Positions 11,480-22,960 of a stretch of 64,000 bases of DNA are shown one piece after another (the first letter of the stretch is position 1; every line of letters starts with the position of its first letter). The notes under the pieces were generated by a model. The model was not told where the DNA came from, made no database searches, and was given only the letters and a program-made list of their open reading frames with translations. The translations under genes were made by a program, and so were the position numbers. The stretch covers positions 27,647,001 to 27,711,000 of the forward strand of contig CM059037.1 of the NCBI GenBank assembly GCA_030279155.1, in the 5' to 3' direction. Origin of the DNA: Forsythia viridissima (taxonomy: Eukaryota > Streptophyta > Magnoliopsida > Lamiales > Oleaceae).

Positions 11480-12018
11480 TACTTTGGTGAGCGTTTGATG
11501 GGGCTCTAAGATTATGAGTCACTAGGAAAACGTCGTACATGTATAGTGAGAATCATATAAAGGTTGTTAGTATCCAATATGAGGATTCGTGACTCTTGGA
11601 AAGTAGGATATTATAACCTGTATTTGGCCCACTTAAGTTGATGTAAATTTCTTCGACCTTAGAGTTATGAGTTGTAAATGTTTCAATTATATCTAGATTA
11701 GATCAACAAAGAGTTGTGGTGAATAATATAATTGGTTGAAATAAGATTGACGATGATCTATATCTCTTAACTAATTGGATTATATTTCTACGGTAACCGC
11801 ACATATATTGTTTCTATCATACCACATGACATTTCACTTCACATGGATTACCTTAACACATTGCTAGTTATAAATCTTGGACAGTGAGGTGAATTGATGG
11901 ATCTAGGTGAATCGATGAGAATATCCATACGTTTTCCATCATAAACAGGAACATAATGGGTCAAAAACAAAAAGCAAGAATTGAGTATCTGGAATTGGAT
12001 CTTGTCCAAGTGGGGGAT
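11480..12018 (+). mobile_element. 3' internal end of a Ty1/copia element
   Basis: Assigned by position: a purine-rich tract (CCAAGTGGGGGAT) ends exactly where the following LTR starts, as in copia 3' ends. No RNase H coding is readable upstream, so the left limit is approximate. Confidence 0.5.
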
Positions 12019-12491
12019 TGTAAGAATTAATGTTCAATTAGTTGGGTCAGACTTAGTTACTTATGGTGAAGTTAATTAATTAGATTAATTAATTGAGCTC
12101 ATTTATTGTGCGCCTCCACATTTCTAGTATGACTAGAACTAGGGTTAGGTCAACCTATAAATACTAGGACCACAACCGTTTATGTAATTAAGAGAATCTG
12201 TCTTCATTACTTGCTAGCACAAGCAATAGACACCCAATACAATTACTCTCAAAGTTCTGCTTTTATCTGTTCTTGATCGTGAAAGTTCAAATGTGTTATT
12301 GATGTATGGATTACCATTGGAAGCTGGACAATTGGACAACTATGGTATTGAATATTGTACATCCAACAAATCCGATAATCAGATTCCACAGTGTTCATCG
12401 AAGTAAACTTCTATCTAAGTACAAGGTTGATTCAGCGTATAGAAATTGCATATTTAATTTCTAATGTGCACGTATACGTCAATCCCTTACA
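12019..12491 (+). mobile_element. Ty1/copia LTR, same family as 59734-60223
   Basis: Starts TGTAAGAATTAATG and ends CCCTTACA, so TGTAA and TTACA form the terminal inverted repeat. It matches the LTR at 59734 along its length, including TTACTTGCTAGCACAAGCAA, TCTGTTCTTGATCGTGAAAG and the GCTGGACAATTGGACA stretch. A TATA-like CTATAAATACT lies near 12157. Because a polypurine tract precedes it and no PBS follows, it is a 3' LTR rather than a solo LTR. Confidence 0.85.
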
Positions 12492-12734
12492 TGTCTTTCC
12501 TGCAAAAGCTTAGACTCCCTTCTACTACCAGAAATGTGCAAAGGTAGTGCTTTTCAGCTTAGACAAACATGCTCCCAAGTTAATGCCAATTGCCAATCTA
12601 GAAATGTTTGCTAGATGATTACTTGTATAATGTATATGCCACTTGCACAAGTCTCGAAAACCAAAATAAGTGAAATGAAGACATCAAACATCGTTATACG
12701 AAAAATTACAAGAAAGCCAAAAATTAAAACACTT

Positions 12735-12828
12735 ACAACTCTGGACATCCATCATGCATTATCTTGCATTTGACAAACGACACAACTCTAGGACATCCAT
12801 CTTGCATTATCTTGCATTTGACAAACGA
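12735..12828. repeat. Tandem duplication of about 47 bp
   Basis: Two near-identical copies of CATTATCTTGCATTTGACAA flanked by ACAACTCT and GGACATCCATC. Confidence 0.9.
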
Positions 12829-13092
12829 CTTGTAGGGCTTGTAGTAGCTGGTTGTGCAGGTAAATGGTTATAAAACTCTGGCGGACCTATTTTTCTTGAG
12901 GTACGCCTCATGCCCAAACTAGGTGGCTTCTCATGCATGCCATGACCCTTTGGCTAAAAATTAGGATTTTGATCCCTTGAAGCTTGTCTTGATCGAACTA
13001 GCGATACAGGCTGTGAGCTACCATCAACGGCGAAGGTGGTGGGGAATCTAGCCGTGGGAATATGTAAAAACCTAGGTTGAACATATGGTTCT
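12825..13092 (-). pseudogene. Probable coding exon of an unidentified host gene, cut by a solo LTR
   Basis: Minus-strand reading is open for about 90 codons apart from one TAG: EPYVQPRFLHIPTARF, FAVDGSSQPVSLVRSR, QASRDQNPNF-stop-PKGH, MRRTSRKIGPPEFY and NHLPAQPATTSPTS. If the solo LTR and one copy of its GTTCT duplication are removed, the frame continues into 13614-13632 (SSLLERRS). Composition (proline, serine, arginine) suggests a low-complexity part of a regulatory or ligase-type protein, but I do not recognise the family. Supporting it as coding are the open frame and its continuity across the insertion. Confidence 0.45.
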
Positions 13093-13608
13093 TGATGATA
13101 AATATGATTACACTTTGGTGGATGATGGCTGCACTATTTGGGACGCCTTCCTCATGTGTTCGCTCGTCTCGTCAACCCACCCGCCTCGTTGGTCTCATAG
13201 GCTCGCCTCTAATAGATAGATATCAATAACCCAACTGCCATTAGGTTAGCCATACAGGCGAGCCATATAATGATAGTTACCATCGACAATTGAGAAGATG
13301 AAACACCAGCAAATGGAAAGATGAAACATCCCTTATTAACTCCTAATAACGAGGAAGATGAAGAGGCACTCGTCATCAATGACCATTGAAGGCCATAACT
13401 GCAGGTCATCCCTATAAATAGAGGCCAACCCTCTAGGTAAAAATATAACATACATATTCAATATTGTTATTCTGTATATTTGAGTTAATCATCAATTTAC
13501 TGATTATCACGCCAGAGTGAAAACGGGGTAAAGAAGCCTCGCCACCTTTTGTAGGTCTCCACCACTGCTGTCGTCGTGCTCAGAGGAAAAGAAAATATTT
13601 AATCATCA
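13093..13608 (+). mobile_element. Solo LTR of the Tat-lineage family, with 5-bp target duplication
   Basis: Starts TGATGATAAATATG and ends TTTAATCATCA. The 5 bases before (13088-13092) and after (13609-13613) are both GTTCT, a perfect target-site duplication. It aligns end to end with the LTRs at 15874 and 26036, so it is a product of unequal LTR recombination or of a lost internal region. A TATA box, CTATAAATAGAGG, starts at 13412. Confidence 0.92.
13413..13420 (+). promoter_or_regulatory. TATA box of the solo LTR
   Basis: TATAAATA in a GC-richer context, at the same place as TATAAATA in the 3' LTR of the full element (26355). The 5' LTR of that element carries TACAAATA instead. Confidence 0.6.
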
Positions 13609-13632
13609 GTTCTGATCGTCGTTCAAGTAAAC

Positions 13633-15873
13633 TAGACGTGGTGAATATAACTTTCTCCACCTTCACCATCTCAAAATTCAAAAGTAGATCGAGTGAGTAT
13701 GTGCGAGTGAGGGTGAAAAGAAGAGAGTATAGGCTGTATCTAAGCTCTAATGTGATTACATGTTTGACTAAGCTTAAAAGGTGCTTAATAGCAACTTTTT
13801 ATTTGCAAAACTACCTTGATGCTGTAAAAAATAGGTATTTTTTGGGTTTAACAATAATAATACTTGATCAAAATAATATTGGGCGAACAAGCAGCGACAT
13901 AATAATACAGAGAAAATAAGTGGCTCAATGGACAAGGGAAATGCTTGTAATTTTAATTGTTCATTAACTTCATATGTTATCTTCAACCAGATATATATCA
14001 CAAATTAGACATATACTTGCCATAATTACGTCATGTTGGTTCGTGCATCGATCATGCCTAATATGACCTATTCCAGTTTTTGAAGTTTGATCACTGGGAT
14101 ATGCAGAGGTAAAGTGGCTAACAAAGCATTTTGAAGATGATTGTAGAGACGGTACTCTCAAGAAAGGAATAGAGTGTTGTTCTATTCAGTTGGGCAATGC
14201 TAATTATTGGCTTCATTATAGCGAATACTTAAAACACTTTAACAACTTTGTCTATGCTCCACTTCATTATTCAAAAGAGGAAAAATAGAAAATGAGAATC
14301 CTTATCTTTAATTTATCCATATCTCATAAAACTTTCAAATCTCATCAAATACGTTGTAATAAGGTACCTAGTCCACATGCCATATTACATAATGGCTTCA
14401 AGTCCATCGAATTGCATCTTTATATAGTTTGAATCTGGAGCCTTTTATAAACCTTCTAAGGGCTAGAGATCCAATCATCTTTCTCTCTCTTTATCCTCCT
14501 TTCATACAAACACAAGAACACCAACACCACTTTCTTTTATCAATTAAATTGCATGTGATTTGCACGCTAAATTTTTTCTATACATTAAAATGGAAAGTTT
14601 TTATTCATTTGGCTTTTTATAAATTCAAATAGCCAAATTGAAACATGGACTGAGCACTATTTATATCAATAACATTTCGAGAGTGTAGTCCTTGTAGAAA
14701 TATGGCAAGATTCACATAATATTCTTCATATGCTTCTCTTTCTTAATTATGTCTGATTTGACTTACTAAACGTGTTTGGTTCACTAGACTAAACATGATA
14801 ATGATCATAGAAATTTTTATGATCTGTCATACTATAACATAAAATGCTGTCATACTATAACATAAAATGCTGAAGGAAATGTTTTGTGCATAGATTAGAT
14901 AACGACATGATAATAAACTTGACATAATAAACGTGTTTTGTCTTTATTGATTTTGCGGGCTTTGAATTTTATGCCATGTTGTGAAAATGTCTTCTATTTC
15001 TTCCTCCATATCTACATATAGGTCTCCAGAAGATGAGCTCATTGATTTGTGGAATGGGCTTCTCAAACCTCCATATTCATTGAGCAGCTTTTCAATCCTC
15101 TTAATTTATAGGCACAATATTTTTATATTTATACATATTTATATCATGGAATGATCAAAGCTCACTTATTTATAATTTAGTTAGATTTTATAATTGTATA
15201 TGATTAGCTTCCCTCATGCGAGTTCTTGAAAGTTTATATTTTCTTCTATTTGAATTTTCACTCGACTCTTTGCCCTTTGTAACACAAGGTAAACAACAGT
15301 TTTAACTAACTATAACTATCCAAACTATCCTATATTTTCAAATCATTCTGCTGTGTATTTTATTTCCACGTGCAAGCTAAGACATGTCAAGGCTAAATAA
15401 CAACACACGTAATTAGCACGCCAAATCTTTGATTTTGGGTGATTATTAAGAAAGAAAACTTCACCTATCAAGATCATTTTAGAAAAAGGTAGTTCAATGA
15501 TGGGAAAAATCTCTTAAATGCGTCGCAAATTCAGCGAAAACAGAAAAATGAAAAACGAGCCAGAAAGAGAAAAACAATGGAAATTAAATGTGATTCACGA
15601 AACGAATCGAGAAGAAAACTTAATAGACTTTACATGCAAGAGTGTCCTCACCTTCACAACTTCTTCTAATAGAAAACTAGAACGCTCAATTAATGTACAC
15701 CTCACACACGTGCGTACAAATTTTTCCTAGCTTTTCTAGCCTCAATTTTATCTCTCTACACTGAGGCATTCTCTTTGCCCTCTCTGTTGTGTATCAATCT
15801 ATTTGTACACAAAACTAACGCATTCTGCAAGAACGTGTGCTTTCTTTACTATCTTTCTCTCTCCATTCACTTC
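13633..15873. other. About 2.2 kb without a recognised gene; right end looks like a 5' leader
   Basis: AT-rich, only short frames. 14829-14874 is a 23-bp tandem duplication (TGTCATACTATAACATAAAA). The last 250 bases, with CT-rich tracts such as CTTTCTCTCTCCATTC, continue after the Tat element at 26549 as AATTCTCTCTCTCTAAC. Once the element is removed the joined flank looks like a pyrimidine-rich 5' untranslated leader, but no coding region follows clearly. Confidence 0.45.
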
Positions 15874-16385
15874 TGATGATAAATATGATTACACTTTGAT
15901 GGATGGTGGCTACACTCCTTAGGACGCCTTCCTTAAGCGTTCGCTCGCCTCGTCGGTCCGCCCGTCTCGCTGGTCTCATAGGCTAGCCTCTGACAAATAG
16001 ACAGCAATAACCCAGATGCCATTATGTTAGCCAAACAGGCGACCTATAGAATGACAGTTACCATCGGCAATTGTTAAGATAAAACGCCAGCAATTAGGAA
16101 GACGAAATATCCTTCATTAATTCTTAATAACGAGGGAGATAAAGAGGCAACTGTCATAAATGACCATTGAAAGCTATAACTGCATATCATCCCTACAAAT
16201 AGAGGCCAACCCTCCAGGTAAAAATATAACACACATACTCCATATTGTTATTCTACATATTTGAGTTAATCACATACTGATTATCACGTCAGAGTGGAAA
16301 CGGGAGAAAGAAGCCTCGCCATCCTCTACAGGTCTCCACCACTGTTGCCGCCACGCTTAGAGGAAGAGAAAACATTTAATCATCA
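15874..16385 (+). mobile_element. 5' LTR of the Tat-lineage element
   Basis: TGATGATAAATATG to TTTAATCATCA. Compared with the 3' LTR it shows many transitions, including a TATA box changed to TACAAATA at about 16195, which would weaken its promoter. Confidence 0.92.
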
Positions 16386-16406
16386 ATTGGCACTGTCTGT
16401 GGGAAA
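16386..16406 (+). promoter_or_regulatory. Primer-binding site of the Tat-lineage element
   Basis: ATTGGCACTGTCTGTGGGAA follows the LTR directly. The usual Tat form is TTGGCGCCGTCTGTGGGAA, so a CGC to AC change has occurred. Confidence 0.75.
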
Positions 16407-16420
16407 CCACGCAAGATGTC

Positions 16421-17933
16421 ATGGCTCGAACTAGAAGAGTTAAGAATGCAACTGCTTTCCTAGCCCCTCGTTGGAGATGTAGACACTGAGTCTAGCACCG
16501 CCACTAATCACCCACAACAAGAGTTTGCTTCTACTGCTCAACTTACAGCACTGCAAACTCAGGTGGCGGCCTTAATAACTCTACTCCAGGATCGTAACGC
16601 TACTATTTCTTAGCCACAACAAGGTCCTAGCCCTCTACCGGTAGGACCTTTACTACTGAATATTCCACCTAGGGTCATAACCCTTTACCTATAGGGCCCT
16701 CACCACTGGGGCTTCTCCCCATGCTCATAACTTTCCAGTGATAGAAACACTGCCAACAGTAGCTCCACCGTTGGCTCTAGCTTCATTGGCTTCACCTTCT
16801 GCACCCCACTTCAATTCACTGGCATCTGGCCCAAATCCACATTAGGGACAATCGTCATGGATGTCCACACCGATGCTAGCTGAGACACCAATGTTAAGCC
16901 TGGAATAGTGATTAGAGGACATGATGGGTCACAAAATAGCTGAGGCTATGTCTAAAATAAGTAGTAGGCAGTAATCTATGGTGTTGGAAAAAGATTCTTT
17001 TTTCCTAGAAGTGATGGCAATTCCCTTACCACGAGATTTTGAACAACCAAAGATAGAGAAGTACGAGAGATCCTCTGATTTTGTCAATTACCTCAGAGCT
17101 TTTGTCAACTTGATGTGGTTACGAGCCACCCTGACACAATTATGTGTAGGGCTTTGCTGCTTACACTTAGGCGTGAGGCCAAGGATTTGATAGCTACCAT
17201 TCCCTAAAATCAATTCGTACATTTGATGATTTTTTCAAGAAGTTTGCTGCATACTTTACCAGTAGCAAATGTTCTAAGAAAACTACTATCGGCATGATGT
17301 AATTGACCTAGGACAAAGATGAATTGTTGAAAGATTTCATCACTCGGTTCAATAGGGCCACTTTGGAAATTAAGAATCTACAGATGTCTGTTGTAGTCAC
17401 TGCTATGATATACAGAACCCGCAGTTACCCTTTCAAAATGTCACTCTCCAAAAACTAACATAATACGATGCATGAGTTACTAAGGAGAGGGGATAAATAT
17501 GTGATGCAGAAGAGGCCTTTTTCATTACTAAAGGTATGAAAGATCGAAAAGAACCTAAGAGTAGTAATGAAAGGAAGACCCGGGATAAACCAAGGCCCCG
17601 AGATGACAAAAGCAAGCAAAAAATGATCCATCTAGGTCCTAATCGGCCTAGTGCTGTAAATGATGCATATAATACACAGCTGCACAACTCCAAGACTAAC
17701 GTCCTGATAGAAATACAAAATATGAGAGAGCTTGTATGGCCCAAAAAGATGTGGGAGCCACCACATAGGAGAGATGAGACTAAGTATTGTGAATTCCAAC
17801 GAGATCATGGACATGATACTGAGGACTGCCAGCAGCTGAAGGAGGAAATAGATCAACTTATAAAAAAAGGACACCTATCCAAGTTTGTGAAAATAGACAA
17901 AGAAAAGATAAAAGAGGCTGATTATCGACAGTA
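16421..17933 (+). pseudogene. gag of the Tat-lineage element
   Basis: The ATG at 16421 (MARTRRVKN) lies 35 bases after the LTR, as expected, but the frame stops after about 20 codons. The gag core reappears at 16978 (VMAIPLPRDFEQPKIEKYE, FVNYLRAFVNLMW). It then decays through several frameshifts until 17536, where 132 codons are open: RDKPRPRDDKSKQK, LVWPKKMWEPPHRRDETK, YCEFQRDHGHDTEDCQQLKE, then EIDQLIKKGHLSKFV. The last block is the zinc-binding region of Tat gag; the usual histidine after CEF is glutamine here. Gag would form the virus-like particle; this copy cannot. Confidence 0.85.
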
Positions 17934-17967
17934 GCCACCTCCTCGCGCTGGAGTTATAAATGTTATA

Positions 17968-18619
17968 GTGGGTGGCATTGCTGCGGGAGGTGACTCTAAT
18001 TCAGCACGGAAGAACTATGCCCGGGCCAGTGGATCTACTTTGGTAGATAAAAATGAAAGGTTCAGCCAGAATATCACCTTAAGTGATGAGGATTTGAAAG
18101 GTGTTACCTGCCCACATGATGATGCTCTAGTAATAGTGGCTAACATTGCAGATTTTGATGTGAAGAGATTATTAGTGGACAATGGTAGTGCAACTGACAT
18201 TATGTCTAGGAGAGTTTTCCTAGGATTGAAGATTTCACCTAGCAAGACCAAACCTATCACCACTCAACTCCACTCCACTTCACTCCACTCCACTCCAAGG
18301 GTTTGGAGGAGCCACCATTATACTAAAAGAAACAATTGAGTTATCAGTGACTTTGGGTACTTACCCAGCTAGTGTGGTGATAATGACTAACTTCTTGTTG
18401 GTAAAAGCTCATATGGCCTACAATGCGATTTATGGTCGCCCATTTCTGAATGCAGCTAGGGTCGTGGCATCCACGTACCACCAGGTGATGAAGTACCCCA
18501 CTAGTCGAGGAGTAGGATGTGTAAGAGGTGACCAGCAGGCATCAAGGAGGTGTTATGTAGACAGCATACTTCTCAAAATTACGGTAATGATGCTTGATGT
18601 TGAACCGCCTAAGGGATGA
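17968..18619 (+). pseudogene. Aspartic protease of the Tat-lineage element
   Basis: Frame one gives NITLSDEDLKGVTCPHDDA and the catalytic block RLLVDNGSATDIM. It then runs into a short CTCCA-rich repeat (18268-18298) that replaces the expected glycine-rich loop. After a frameshift, frame two gives GTYPASVVIMTNFLLVKA, AYNAIYGRPFLNAARVV and the end of the domain (MKYPTSRGVGCVRGDQQASR). The catalytic aspartate is present but the protein is broken in the middle. Confidence 0.85.
18268..18298. repeat. Short CTCCA-type repeat inside protease
   Basis: CACTCCACTTCACTCCACTC and following bases: five imperfect copies of a 5-10 bp unit, only here, replacing protease coding. Confidence 0.7.
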
Positions 18620-18639
18620 ATTGAACCGTTGGAACTCAC

Positions 18640-19605
18640 AGAAAAAGTGGTGATAGCTGAAGGTCAGGTTTTAAAAATCGGAGGAGGGATAGATCTTGAG
18701 AAAAAAGCATAAATTAGTATCATGTTTATCTGGCAATATAGACGTATTTGCTTGGAGGCCCCATGACATAGAGAGGATCAACCCCATGATTGCTCAGTAT
18801 AGACTCGCAATCCCTACTGGAATAAAATTAATCAAACAAAAGAAAAGACAATTTTCTCCAGAACGACAACAGGCCATTTCTACAGAGATAACAAAACTGC
18901 TAGAAGCTGGTTTTATTCTGGAAGTACACTACCTTGAATGGTTGGAAAATGTGGTATTAGTAAAGAAATCGAATGGAGAATGGCGTATGTGTGTAGATTA
19001 CACAGACTTGAATAAAGCTTGTCCCAAGGATTCTATCTTCTTCCAAGGATAGACCATCTAGTGGATGCAACTTCAGAACATGAAAGACTAAGCTTCCTGG
19101 ATGCTTTTTCTGGTTACCATCAGATCTCCATAGCTGAAGGTGATCAAGAGAAGACTTCTTTCATCACTGACAGTGAAACTTTTTGTTACACTGCTATGCC
19201 TTTTGGGCAAAAAATGCGGGGGCTACTTATCGAAGAATGGTGAATCAAGGATTTCATAGACTCATAGGTCGTAATGTTGAGGCCTATGTAGATGACATGG
19301 TAGTCAAAAGTCGATTAGCAAATGATCACATAACAGATCTCCAGGAGGTCTTCGGTGTTACCCGAAAGCTTAAACTAAAGTTAAATCCTAAAAAATGTGT
19401 GTTTGGCACGTCTGGCGGAAAATTCTTAAGATTTATGATCAGCAACCGAGGCATTGAAGCAAATCCTGACAAAATACAAGCTATCCTAGACACGAAAAGC
19501 CCAACTACCAAGAAAGAAGTTCAACAGTTGACTGGGAGGGTGACAGCTCTCAACCATTACATGTCGCGTGCTGTGGAAAAATGTCATCATTTCTTAAAGA
19601 TGTAG
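18640..19605 (+). pseudogene. Reverse transcriptase of the Tat-lineage element
   Basis: Three frames add up to most of the RT. Frame one: GNIDVFAWRPHDIERI, KRQFSPERQQAISTEITKLL, VVLVKKSNGEWRMCVDYTDL, NKACPKD. Frame two: YLLPRIDHLVDATSEHERLS, FLDAFSGYHQISIAEGDQEK, TSFIT and MPFG. Frame three: YRRMVNQGF, then the catalytic EAYVDDMVVKS (19281 on) and the thumb (LKLNPKKCVFGTSGGKFL). All three catalytic aspartates (LDAF, VDD) are still there, so damage is by frameshifts rather than loss of the active site. Confidence 0.9.
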
Positions 19606-19723
19606 GAGGGTCCAACAATTTTGAATAGACAAAGAAATGTGAAGAGTCTTTTGAACACTTAAAGAAATCACTGTAGCAACAGCCAGTGTTGGCTCGCCCC
19701 AACCCTGGTGACAAGCTAAAGTG

Positions 19724-20826
19724 GAAGGACAAAAACTGCAGAATTTAAAAGTCTAAGCTGGGCTCTATCAGTTCAAACAGTGAGCAAAACCATGTAACTG
19801 GGCGATCGCCGAGACTATTTATATGCGCGGAATTTTTTACTTTCCTTTTTGAATCCTAATACACTTAGGAAAAATTTTGGGCCGGGAATATTGTAATATT
19901 TTGAGATCTTTTGCGTACCATTAGGAAAGTATAAATAACTCATAATCAATGGTGGAATTTTGGAGAGAAAAACAATAGGCGGAAATAAGAAACGAAGATC
20001 AAGATTTCTTCTCTTTCAAGTTTTCTTGTTAACCGAATGATGGCTTCCATATTTTATTCTTCTCTTTATTTCTTTATTGTTAGTATGTTAGGTTAAACCT
20101 TTTAGTGCTAGGATCATGATGAAACTTGTATTATGAACCTTTAATTATTTGAATCGAGTTTTTGATATTTAAGCATTGTTTTAATTTTGAATAGTTGATA
20201 TTGATTTCTCTTCATCTACAATTATGTGCACAATAGTTGTATGAGTCTTGTGGCTTATTTTACCATCGAGAGATTGAAAATAGGTTATACATAGTATCAA
20301 TTATCGTAGAGTCCGATAGGAAATAGAAATATATTGTTATGCTTTACGTGATCTCTAAGTATTCACACATTCTAATGCATTCTTGTATGTTTGCATTCGT
20401 CATAGAAATATAGTCGAGTCACATACAAGAATAGGTTTAATTTTACTCAAGAGATTGTTAAATAAATTAGAAATATTGATCTTCATAATTAAAACATGTT
20501 ATCAAATTCAATGGTTCGGGTTAAAGGTAATTGATATAAGTAGATTTGGGATCCTAGTACACTTTTCTTTCCCAATTTTAAAGTAATTCTTCTCTAATCT
20601 ATTCTTTTAATTATTTGAATTACAATCATTTAATTGTTCTTAGTTTATTATTTTAATTAGTTTTTAATCACCAAATTTCAAAAGTTAACAAATTCGGTTA
20701 AGGTTAATTTGATTGCAATTGAACTATCTAAATCCTTGTAGGAACGATACTTGGACTCATAATCTACTTTATTACTTGTGTGATCCGTACACTTGCGTAA
20801 TATTATTAAAGATATAAAATCGCTGA
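19724..20826 (+). mobile_element. LTR-like block of an Athila/Tat-type element inside RNase H
   Basis: The polyprotein is readable up to LARPNPGDKLK (19722) and resumes in RNase H with GSGAGVIILPPDAEE at 20829. Between them lie 1.1 kb with LTR features. AGTATAAATAACTC at about 19930 is TATA-like. The last 60 bases (ATCTACTTTATTACTTGTGT, then CTTGCGTAATATT) match the end of the LTR at 3240-3300. There is no PBS or internal region, so it is a solo or truncated LTR. About 200 residues expected between the two polyprotein pieces are missing, so a deletion accompanied or followed the insertion. The block starts TGGAAGG and no target duplication is visible. Confidence 0.65.
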
Positions 20827-21145
20827 CAACGGCTCAGGAGCCGGGGTCATAATTCTCCCCCCAGATGCTGAAGAACTTGAATACTCACTTTCCTTTGAAT
20901 TTCCAGCTACCAATAATGATACGGAATATGAAGCAGTCATTGCATGGCTAGGACTAGCCATACAGTTGGGAGTGACAGTTGTAGAAATCCGCTGCGACTC
21001 GCAATTGGTCGTTGGGAAAATTTTGGGAGAACACGAAGCCAAAGATGGTCGCATGGCTTCTTATCTGATGAAAGTAAGAGACTTGCAGTAAAAATTCAAA
21101 AAGTTCAAAATTACAAAGGTCCCAAGAAAGGAGAACGAGTGGGAC
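20827..21145 (+). pseudogene. RNase H of the Tat-lineage element, N-terminus lost
   Basis: Reads GSGAGVIILPPDAEELEYSL, EFPATNNDTEYEAVIAW, then EIRCDSQLVVGKILGEHEA and KDGRMASYLMKVRDLQ. The catalytic Glu (TEYEA) and second Asp (RCDSQLV) are present. The first Asp of the usual VDGSSN segment is missing because the LTR-like block replaces it. The domain removes the RNA strand during reverse transcription in intact relatives. Confidence 0.85.
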
Positions 21146-21149
21146 AACG

Positions 21150-22375
21150 CTCTCTCTAGGCTAGCATCAGCCAATCAAAAACATCTTCCAGCCACAGCTA
21201 GTGTTCAAGTACTCAGTGAGCCTAGCACGGTGTTATTAATTGCTGTTCTTCAATTGAATGATGAACCTTGCTGGATAAACCCATTCTTGGATTATCTCAC
21301 AAAAGGTACTCTACCGACAGCTGAGGTCCTATTTGAACTACACAATGGTCTGTGTGGAAATTACTTGGACGGGGATGCCCTTGCTTTTAAAGCTTTAAAG
21401 AAATGGTACTATTGGCCATCAATAAAGCAAGAAGCTAAGCAACCGGTAAGGAAATGCGATGCCTATCAAAGGTTTGGCAACATAATTCATCAGCCATCCT
21501 AGCCACAGTTGGCAATTTACGCAGTTTGTCCATTTTATCAATGGGGTATGGACATCTTGGGTCCTTTGCCACTTGCTAAGGGTCAAAGAATCTTTTTGTT
21601 GGTAGCTATAGACTATTTCACAAAATAGGTTGAAGCTGAGCCGTTAGCTATCATAACTACCGCCAAGATACAGAGTTTCGTATGGAAATATATAATCTGG
21701 CATTTCAGAATACCACGGGTGATAGTCACGGATAACGAAAGACAATTCGATAACCATATCTTTAAGAATTTTTCTAATAGTTATAAAATCTCATACCGAC
21801 TCACTTCAGTGGCACACCCTCAGAGCAATGGCCAAACTGAAGTCACTAATCGTACCATACTTTGGGATTTAAAAACGAGTTTGGGAAAAGAAAAAGTATC
21901 TTGGGTAGATGAATTACCAAATGTACTATGGGCATATCACACTACCCCTAGGTGGCCAGCGGGAGAAACACCGTTCAAATTATCTTTTGGAATGGAAACA
22001 GTGATACCCGCTGAAGTTGTAAATCCAACTTTGAGAATGCAAGTTGAACAGACAGATGACAACATCACAAGAGCAGAAATCGACCTACTTGAGGATGTCA
22101 GAAAAAGGGCTGCAATCAAGACGATGGCTTACAAACGCAAGGCCGCCAAATATTTCGACCGGCGAGCTAAGCCCAGAAGTTTCCAACCCCATGACCTAGT
22201 GTTAAGGAGTAGTGCAGCTGCTGGACACCCACCATCTAAACTGAAGCCTAATTGGCATGGTCCTTTTGAGGTCATCAAGAAGATAGGAAATGGAGCATAT
22301 AGTCTCAAAGATATGAACAATAAACCATTAGGACGACTATGGAATGCAGAGCATTTGAAAAAATATTATCAGTAA
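21150..22375 (+). pseudogene. Integrase of the Tat-lineage element
   Basis: The zinc-binding part is degenerate (EVLFELHNGLCGNYLDGDA, KKWYYWPSIKQEAKQPVRKC, DAYQRF); the second cysteine of CDKC has become tyrosine. The catalytic core has D in WGMDILGPLP, D in VIVTDNERQFDN and E in SNGQTEVTNRTIL, so the DDE triad is readable. One TAG (21626-21628) follows DYFTK, and a TAG lies after HQPS near 21500. The C-terminal GPF module (KPNWHGPFEVIKKIGNGAYS) ends at a natural-looking stop at 22373 with HLKKYYQ. From 21719 the frame is open for 218 codons. Confidence 0.92.
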
Positions 22376-22625
22376 TTTATCAACATTTTTTTCTTAGACG
22401 CAAGTATATGTAGTTGTCTTAAATAGTACTCCTACATTTGATTTTCAATTTAATAAAATGCCAAGGAGGATGAATGATGAGGGTGCTATGGAAGGATCAA
22501 CCTAGCTGGGAAGTCCTGGTGCACCTACTGAACTCAACCTACGGCAACCATTTGTTATTTGCTATAGTCTCTATTAAAGGTTTGTCAGGAAATACAAATA
22601 TCATCATCAACTGCTACCACAATCA

Positions 22626-22960
22626 AGTTAAGGCGATGAGCCTATGATTAAAACATTAAGCCGATAAGCCTATATTTACAAATCAAAGGCGATGAGCCTA
22701 TGACTAAATATTAAGGCGATGAGCCTATGACTAAAATATTAAGGCGATGAGCCTATGACTAAAACATTAAGGCGATAAGCCTATATCTAAAAATCAGAGG
22801 CAATGAGCCCTGGTTCAAAAATCTAGGTGACAAGCCTTTATTTAATAAAGAGCGGTAAGCTTTATTAAGTCGATAAGTCTATATCTAAAAATCAGAGTTG
22901 ATGAGCCATGGTTCAACAATCTAGGCAACAAGCCTTCATTTAATAAATGACGGTAATCCT
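22626..22960. repeat. Minisatellite of about 32 bp in the 3' untranslated part
   Basis: Around ten degenerate tandem copies of AAGGCGATGAGCCTATGACT followed by AAAACATT. Later copies drift to GGCAACAAGCC and GCGGTAAGC. Such arrays between pol and the 3' ORF are common in Tat elements. Confidence 0.88.

Noticed and set aside
12019..12491. Solo LTR
   Set aside because: A polypurine tract sits directly before it and the expected target duplication is not seen, so it is a 3' LTR with internal sequence to its left.
13209..13451. 80-codon hydrophobic minus-strand frame, seen again at 26121-26393
   Set aside because: Both copies lie in LTRs of the same family, so repetition reflects LTR homology. 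The 5' LTR copy is not open and no start context or homology supports a gene.
22626..22960. CRISPR-like array
   Set aside because: Units are contiguous and degenerate without unique spacers, and the context is a plant retrotransposon; a minisatellite.
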